A stretch of 64,000 bases of DNA, from NCBI GenBank assembly GCA_019510125.1, contig JAEKKX010000003.1, positions 62,001 to 126,000 of the forward strand, given 5' to 3'. This DNA is from Lysobacterales bacterium (GTDB taxonomy: Bacteria > Pseudomonadota > Gammaproteobacteria > Xanthomonadales > Xanthomonadaceae). The position numbers were made by a program, and so were the translations under genes. Below the pieces are notes generated by a model that was not told the DNA's origin, ran no database searches, and saw only the letters and a program-made list of their open reading frames with translations. This document shows positions 59,025 through 64,000 of this stretch, one piece after another (the stretch's first letter is position 1; each line of letters begins with the position of its first letter).

Positions 59025-60455
59025 TCAGGCCATGCGCACGCGCTCGTGCGAGGCCGGGATGTTCATCGCCTCGCGGTACTTCGCCACGGTGCGCCGCGCC
59101 ACCGGGACGCCGGACGCCTTGAGGGTGTCGGCGAGCTTCGCGTCGGACAGCGGCTTGCGCGGGTTCTCCTCGTCGATCAGGCGCCGGATCATCGACTGGA
59201 TCGCGGTGCTGGAGGCCTCGCCGCCGCCCTCGGTGCCGATGCCCGAGGCGAAGAAGCTGCGCAGCGCCAGCGTGCCGCGCGGGGTCATCGCGTACTTGCG
59301 CGAGATCGCGCGCGAGACCGTCGATTCGTGCAGGCCGACTTCCGCCGCGACTTCGCGCAGGGTGAGCGGGCGCAGCGCCTGTTCGCCGAATTCGAGGAAG
59401 CCGGACTGCTGGCGGATCAGGCAGCGCACGACCTTCAGCAGGGTGTCGCCGCGGGCCTCCAGGTGCTTGAGCAGCCAGCGCGCTTCCTGCAGGCGGCCGC
59501 GCAGGTAGCTGGCGTCGCTGCTGCTGGCGTGCTGGATCATGCCTTCGTAGCCGCGATGGATGGTGAGCCGGGTGTTGCTGCCCGCGAGCGCGGCCCGCCA
59601 CATCCCGTTGTGGCGCCAGATCACGCAGTCGGGCGTGACGTAGGTGTCGGCGCTCATCCCGCCGAGCTGCGAGCCGGGGCGCGGGTCGAGCGAGCGCACC
59701 AGTTGCATCGCGCCGGCGGCGGCGTCGGCGCTGAGGCCGAGTTCGGCGGCGAGGCCGTCGACGCCGAGCTTCGGCAGCCGCTCCAGCGCCTCCTCGACCA
59801 CGCGCAGCGCCTGCGCGCGGCACGGCGTGTCGGCCGGCAGCGCGTGCAACTGCAGCGCCAGGCATTCGCGAAGGTCGCGGGCGCCCACGCCGGGCGGGTC
59901 GAAGCGCTGGATCTGGTGCAGGACGGTCGCGATCTCGTCCTCGCCGACGCGCACGTCGGGCAGCAGCGCCTCGGCGATGCCCGCCAGCGGTTCGCGCAGG
60001 TAGCCGTCGTCGTCGATCGCGTCGACGATCGCGGTGCCGATCCGCAGGTCCTGCGGCGACAGCCGGGTGAGATGCAATTGCCAGGACAGGTGGTCGTGCA
60101 GCGATTCGGTGCGGGTCAGCCGGTCCATGGGATCGAGCCCGTCGTCCTCGCCGCCGCCGCCGGTGGCGCCCCAGGTGTCCGGCGGTTCCCAGCCGTCGTC
60201 GAGGCCGGGAGCGTCGGCTTCGGCCGCGGGTTCCTCGGCGGGGGCGGCCTCGGCGGGCGCGGGCGGCTCGGGCATGCCTTCGGGCGCCTCGGCGCCGTCG
60301 CCCTCGGCCCAGTCCAGCAGCGGATTGCTCTCGACCGCGATCGCGATCTCCTGCTCGAGTTCCAGCGACGACAACTGCAGCAGATGCAGGGCCTGGCGCA
60401 ACTGCGGCGTCAGGACGAGCTGTTGACCGAGCGATGTCTGAAGGCGTGGCTTCAT
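59025..60455 (-). CDS. rpoN: RNA polymerase sigma-54 factor
   Basis: A 476-residue sigma factor that recognises -24/-12 promoters. Region I begins MKPRLQTSLGQQLVLTPQLRQALHLLQLS and is Gln/Leu-rich, followed by an acidic region II (about 46-110, rich in Glu/Ala/Pro), the core-binding domain, the helix-turn-helix (EVAAEVGLHESTVSRAISRKY) and the RpoN box ARRTVAKYRE near the C-terminus. Its start is defined by TAACAT ending six bases before the ATG without a ribosome site, so the mRNA is probably leaderless. A 241-nt spacer separates it from lptB, so it seems to have its own promoter rather than reading from the lpt genes. Confidence 0.95.
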   Translation of the reverse strand: MKPRLQTSLGQQLVLTPQLRQALHLLQLSSLELEQEIAIAVESNPLLDWAEGDGAEAPEGMPEPPAPAEAAPAEEPAAEADAPGLDDGWEPPDTWGATGGGGEDDGLDPMDRLTRTESLHDHLSWQLHLTRLSPQDLRIGTAIVDAIDDDGYLREPLAGIAEALLPDVRVGEDEIATVLHQIQRFDPPGVGARDLRECLALQLHALPADTPCRAQALRVVEEALERLPKLGVDGLAAELGLSADAAAGAMQLVRSLDPRPGSQLGGMSADTYVTPDCVIWRHNGMWRAALAGSNTRLTIHRGYEGMIQHASSSDASYLRGRLQEARWLLKHLEARGDTLLKVVRCLIRQQSGFLEFGEQALRPLTLREVAAEVGLHESTVSRAISRKYAMTPRGTLALRSFFASGIGTEGGGEASSTAIQSMIRRLIDEENPRKPLSDAKLADTLKASGVPVARRTVAKYREAMNIPASHERVRMA

Positions 60456-60461
60456 GTCCGT

Positions 60462-60467
60462 ATGTTA
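60462..60467 (-). promoter_or_regulatory. -10 element at the rpoN start
   Basis: TAACAT on the minus strand, then six bases (ACGGAC) and the rpoN ATG. The rest of the 241-nt gap to lptB (60456-60696) holds two tandem 13-nt repeats (TTACCCTCGATC core, 60608-60633) and a GATC-rich stretch, but no gene. Confidence 0.6.
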
Positions 60468-60696
60468 GCCCTTGCGCGCCGTTCCGGGCGTCCCTTGGCG
60501 CGATTCTTGCAAAGACGCCGCCCCGGTTCCGCGACGTGCGCCACAGCGCGGCCGGGCGACGGCTGCGGCGGTCGCGCGGCCCGGCCCTGCGATCGTGGCC
60601 GGCGATCATTACCCTCGATCGTTACCCTCGATCAGCGGAGCCGACCGATGCCGCCGAGCGGGGCCTGCGATCGATGGTCCCGATCGCTGGCCGCGA

Positions 60697-61415
<719 letters not shown>

Positions 61416-61416
<1 letters not shown>

Positions 61417-62051
61417 CAGGGCTTGCCCTGGGTGGACGGCCCGGGCGCGGCCGGTTTCGGTGCGGTCGGCTTGGGCGCGTTCGTCTTCGGTGCGTTCGTC
61501 TTCGGGTCCGCGCCGTTGCCCTGCGCCGTCTTCGGCACGAAGGTCATGCTGATCCGGCCGCTGTCGCCGCCGCTCTCGACCCGGCTGCTCTTGAGGTCGT
61601 AGGTCAGGCGCTGGCCGCTGGTGGTGCCGCGCGGCGTGGTGACGGTGTAGTCGCCGATCAGCACGATCACGTCGTTGCGGGTGTCGTAGTCGATGCGGTT
61701 GGCGCGGGCGTTCATCCAACTGCCGTCGTTCATCTGCTGCTTGAGCGTGGCCGGCTTGCCGGTGAGTTCGGCCTTGGCGATCTCGCCGCCGGCGCGATGG
61801 ATGTCGGCGCGGTCGGAATGGATTTCCATCGTGCCCTGGGTGATGACCACGGCGCCGGTGAAGGTGTAGACGCCGGTGTCCTCCAGGCTGCCTTCGCTGT
61901 GCGCGGCCTGGATGTTCATGTTCTGGTTGCGATCCGAATCGCGCGCGGCGGCGACGCCGGCGACGGCGAGCGATGCGAGCGCGACGACGAGCGCGGCGGC
62001 GAGGGCCGGCGTCGTTCGCGGGGCGGCGGAATCAGTGTGAGCTCGGCGCAT
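61416..62051 (-). CDS. lptA: LPS transport periplasmic protein LptA
   Basis: A 211-residue periplasmic bridge protein. It has a signal peptide (ending VAGVAAA) and the beta-jellyroll core of LptA, with [67 protein letters not shown] (seen in parts) and FVPKT. An Ala/Pro/Lys/Thr-rich tail (about 180-211, [17 protein letters not shown]) extends beyond the usual end, perhaps a linker to the outer-membrane side. It overlaps lptC by 20 nt upstream and lptB by one base downstream. Confidence 0.93.
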
Positions 62052-62592
62052 GGGTGGACTGGACCTCGGATCGGAGCACGTAGCGTTTGGTGAGCGTGGA
62101 CACCGCGAAGCCGCGTCCGCGGAGTATAGAACCGGGTTGGACGATGGTCACGACCGCATCCGTGCTGGCGCGGTTCTGCCGCGGGTAGACGCTGAGGTGG
62201 TCGGTGTTCATGGTCACCGGGCGCACGTCGTCGGCCGGGCCGTTCGCCTTGACTTCGCCCTGCAGCCGGATCTCGCTCTGGTCGGCGCTGACCCAGCCGC
62301 TGCGGCTGCGGATTTCCCAGTACTTGCCTTCGCCGTTGGGCACGAAGAACACCGGGGTCGTCAGCGACATCGTGCGGTCGCCGGGGCGGCGGACCAGGGT
62401 CGGGGCGCGAAGGGTGAAGGATTCGCGGCCGGCGGGGTCGAGCGAGACCAGCTCGAAATCGTCGAGCCGGTAATCGGGACGGTCGCCCGCCGCGGCGACC
62501 GGCGCCGCCGGCATGCGGTGCGTCCACAGCGCCCAGCCGGCCAGCGCGGCGCCGACGACCAGCGCCAGGACGAGGAGCGGCCGCCAGTTCAT
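62032..62592 (-). CDS. lptC: LPS export system protein LptC
   Basis: A 186-residue inner-membrane-anchored protein with one N-terminal transmembrane segment (LLVLALVVGAALAGWALW) and a periplasmic jellyroll: YRLDDFELVSLDPAGRESFTLRAPTLVRR...KYWEIRSRSGWVS...IRLQGEVKANGP. It passes LPS to LptA. The ATG at 62592 overlaps the stop of kdsC by 4 nt (ATGA). The end overlaps lptA. The tight packing kdsC-lptC-lptA-lptB is conserved across proteobacteria. Confidence 0.93.
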   Translation of the reverse strand: MNWRPLLVLALVVGAALAGWALWTHRMPAAPVAAAGDRPDYRLDDFELVSLDPAGRESFTLRAPTLVRRPGDRTMSLTTPVFFVPNGEGKYWEIRSRSGWVSADQSEIRLQGEVKANGPADDVRPVTMNTDHLSVYPRQNRASTDAVVTIVQPGSILRGRGFAVSTLTKRYVLRSEVQSTHAPSSH

Positions 62593-63158
62593 GCGCGGCC
62601 TCCGGTCGCGCCGGGCGGCGCGGTGTCGGGATAGCGGCCCTGCGCAGCCAGCAGCAGGTCGCACAGTTCGCGCGCGGCGCCGGCGCCGGCGTTGGCGCGG
62701 GTCCGCCAGTGCGCGACCGAGCGCATGCAGGCGTGCGCGTCCGCGGGCGCCACCGCCAGCCCGCAGGCGCGCATGACCGCGACGTCGGGCAGGTCGTCGC
62801 CCATGAAACTCACTGTCTCGATGCCGGTGCCGAGTTCGGCGCACAGCGCCTGCACGCAGGCGAGCTTGTCCTGCACGCCGATGTGCGCGCGCACGCCCAG
62901 CTCCTGCGCGCGGCGCGCGGCGGATTCGCTGCGGCGCGCGGTGACGAACGCGACCTCGATGCCGGCCTTGCGCAGCAGCACCAGGCCCTGGCCGTCGTGG
63001 ACGTGGAAGGCCTTCAGTTCGCGGCCTTCGGCGTCGAGGAACAGGCGGCCGTCGGTCAGCGTGCCGTCGACGTCGAAGCACGCCAGCCTGATCCGCGCCG
63101 CGCGCGCCAGCAGATCGTCGTCGAGACCGGCGAGATGCGCCGGCAGGGCGGGCGCCAT
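62589..63158 (-). CDS. kdsC: 3-deoxy-D-manno-octulosonate 8-phosphate phosphatase
   Basis: A 189-residue HAD-superfamily phosphatase (C0 type without cap) releasing free KDO for lipid A core assembly. Motif I is CFDVDGTLTDG with the nucleophilic and general-acid Asp, motif II FVTARRS, motif III the Lys in VQDKLACVQ and motif IV MGDDLPDVAVM. It follows kdsD with only two nt between stop and start and overlaps lptC. Start at 63158 (MAPALPAHLAGL) gives the normal length. Confidence 0.95.
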   Translation of the reverse strand: MAPALPAHLAGLDDDLLARAARIRLACFDVDGTLTDGRLFLDAEGRELKAFHVHDGQGLVLLRKAGIEVAFVTARRSESAARRAQELGVRAHIGVQDKLACVQALCAELGTGIETVSFMGDDLPDVAVMRACGLAVAPADAHACMRSVAHWRTRANAGAGAARELCDLLLAAQGRYPDTAPPGATGGRA

Positions 63159-63160
63159 CC

Positions 63161-64000
63161 TCAGACCACCCGCGCGCGCAGCAGATCGTGGATGTTGAGC
63201 GCGCCGACCACGCGGCGTTCGCCGTCGATCACCAGCAGGGCGTTGATCTTGTGCGCCTCCATGCGCTGCGCCGCCTCGACCGCGAGGGCGTCGGCGTCGA
63301 TGGTGACCGGGGTGCGGGTCATCACCCGGTCGATGCGGGTGCCGCGCACGTCGTTGGCCGGGTCGGCCAGCGAGCGGCGCAGGTCGCCGTCGGTGTAGAG
63401 CCCGAGCAGGCGGCCGTCGTCGTCGACCACCGCGGTCATGCCCAGGCGCTTGCGGCTCATTTCCAGCAGCGCGTCGCCGAGGGTGGCGTCGGGGCCGACG
63501 CGCGGGATGTCGTCGCCGGTGTGCATCACGTCGGCGATGTGCAGCAGCAGGCGGCGACCGAGCGCGCCGGCCGGGTGCGAGCGCGCGAAGTCCTCGGAGG
63601 TGAAGCCGCGGGCCTCCAGCAGCGCCACCGCCAGCGCGTCGCCCATCGCCAGCGAGGCGGTGGTGCTGGAGGTCGGCGCCAGCGCCAGCGGGCAGGCTTC
63701 GGCCGGGACGCTGACGTCCAGGTGCAGGTCGGCCTCGCGGGCGAGGGTGGACTGCGGGCGGCCGGTCATCGCGATCAGGCGGTTGTCCTGGCGCTTGAGC
63801 ACCGGCAGGACGGTGAGGATCTCGTCCGATTCGCCGGAGTAGGACAGGGCGAGCACCACGTCGAGGTCGGTGATCATCCCCAGGTCGCCGTGGCCGGCTT
63901 CGCCCGGATGCACGTAGAAGGCGGGGGTGCCGGTGGAGGCGAGGGTGGCGGCGATCTTGCGGGCGACATGGCCGGACTTGCCCATGCCCATGCAGACCAC
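63161..64000 (-). CDS. kdsD: Arabinose-5-phosphate isomerase (partial at the window edge)
   Basis: The C-terminal 279 codons are visible. They contain the SIS sugar-isomerase domain (GMGKSGHVARKIAATLASTGTPAF, GEAGHGDLGMI, LALSYSGESDEILTVLP) and two CBS domains (about residues 150-279: IADVMHTGDDIPRVG, LLGLYTDGDLRR, VMTRTPVTIDADAL, HKINALLVIDGERRVVGALNIHDLL). It converts ribulose-5-phosphate to arabinose-5-phosphate, the first step to KDO. Its 5' end is beyond the window. With kdsC, lptC, lptA and lptB it forms the LPS operon. Confidence 0.93.
   Translation of the reverse strand: MVCMGMGKSGHVARKIAATLASTGTPAFYVHPGEAGHGDLGMITDLDVVLALSYSGESDEILTVLPVLKRQDNRLIAMTGRPQSTLAREADLHLDVSVPAEACPLALAPTSSTTASLAMGDALAVALLEARGFTSEDFARSHPAGALGRRLLLHIADVMHTGDDIPRVGPDATLGDALLEMSRKRLGMTAVVDDDGRLLGLYTDGDLRRSLADPANDVRGTRIDRVMTRTPVTIDADALAVEAAQRMEAHKINALLVIDGERRVVGALNIHDLLRARVV

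Overview
The window is about 64 kb of GC-rich bacterial chromosome that reads as a member of the Lysobacteraceae/Xanthomonadaceae (Lysobacter, Luteimonas or Pseudoxanthomonas type). The support is an S46 dipeptidyl-peptidase with DAP BII-like catalytic spacing, an NPP-type lipoprotein phosphodiesterase of the Xanthomonas kind, a TorF-type porin, an hprK-rapZ pair next to rpoN and the lpt genes, REP elements with the family's typical GTAGGAGCG arms, and a putative Xanthomonadales T4SS effector (XVIPCD-like). Taxonomy is inferred from gene content only. No rRNA, tRNA or CRISPR array was recognised.

Layout. 1-4200: two response regulators (first one cut by the edge), two outer-membrane barrels and threonine dehydrogenase. 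4.4-10.4 kb: S46 peptidase, two tandem tiny exported DUF6289-like proteins, a DUF3224 protein, and serA followed at 10 nt by a histidine phosphatase. 10.4-19.2 kb: aldo/keto reductase, folC-SPOR protein-purF (cvpA is not between them), DUF455, DUF6868, lpxH and gltX. 19.2-25.8 kb: a zinc-uptake region with zur, a ZnuD-like TonB receptor, two Zur-box-like sites, a porin-like protein, a ZnuA-like binding protein, a permease and a MerC-like protein, but no ABC ATPase. 25.9 kb: ribosomal protein THX and a terminator. 26.2-31.4 kb: a compact five-gene cluster homologous to Salmonella STM4011-STM4015 (two radical SAM proteins, a phosphatase/sulfatase-fold hydrolase, an ATP-grasp protein, a leucine-rich-repeat protein). 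Its function is unknown to me and it is the strongest candidate for an uncharacterised system here.

31.5-44.4 kb mixes an M19 dipeptidase with scattered histidine-degradation genes (hutI, hutF, hutU) and a ClC channel, a CoA-transferase, an NPP phosphodiesterase and an Ogt plus Ada-AlkA alkylation-repair pair. 44.4-45.9 kb is a markedly AT-richer island: one gene that looks like an integron cassette with its own attC, no integrase in the window, and a second small gene between two copies of a 72-nt repeat. 46-56.6 kb is mostly small accessory genes, including a candidate T4SS effector with a lipoprotein immunity candidate, a secreted DNase-like protein and several exported unknowns. 56.6-64 kb is the conserved block rapZ-hprK-hpf-rpoN-lptB-lptA-lptC-kdsC-kdsD (kdsD runs off the edge), linking phosphotransfer control, ribosome hibernation, sigma-54 and LPS precursor synthesis and export.

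A regulatory pattern recurs: several genes (folC, lpxH, hutF, the NPP gene, ada-alkA, the GNAT gene, rpoN, possibly zur and clc) have a -10-like hexamer ending six or seven bases before the ATG and no Shine-Dalgarno sequence, as expected for leaderless mRNAs.
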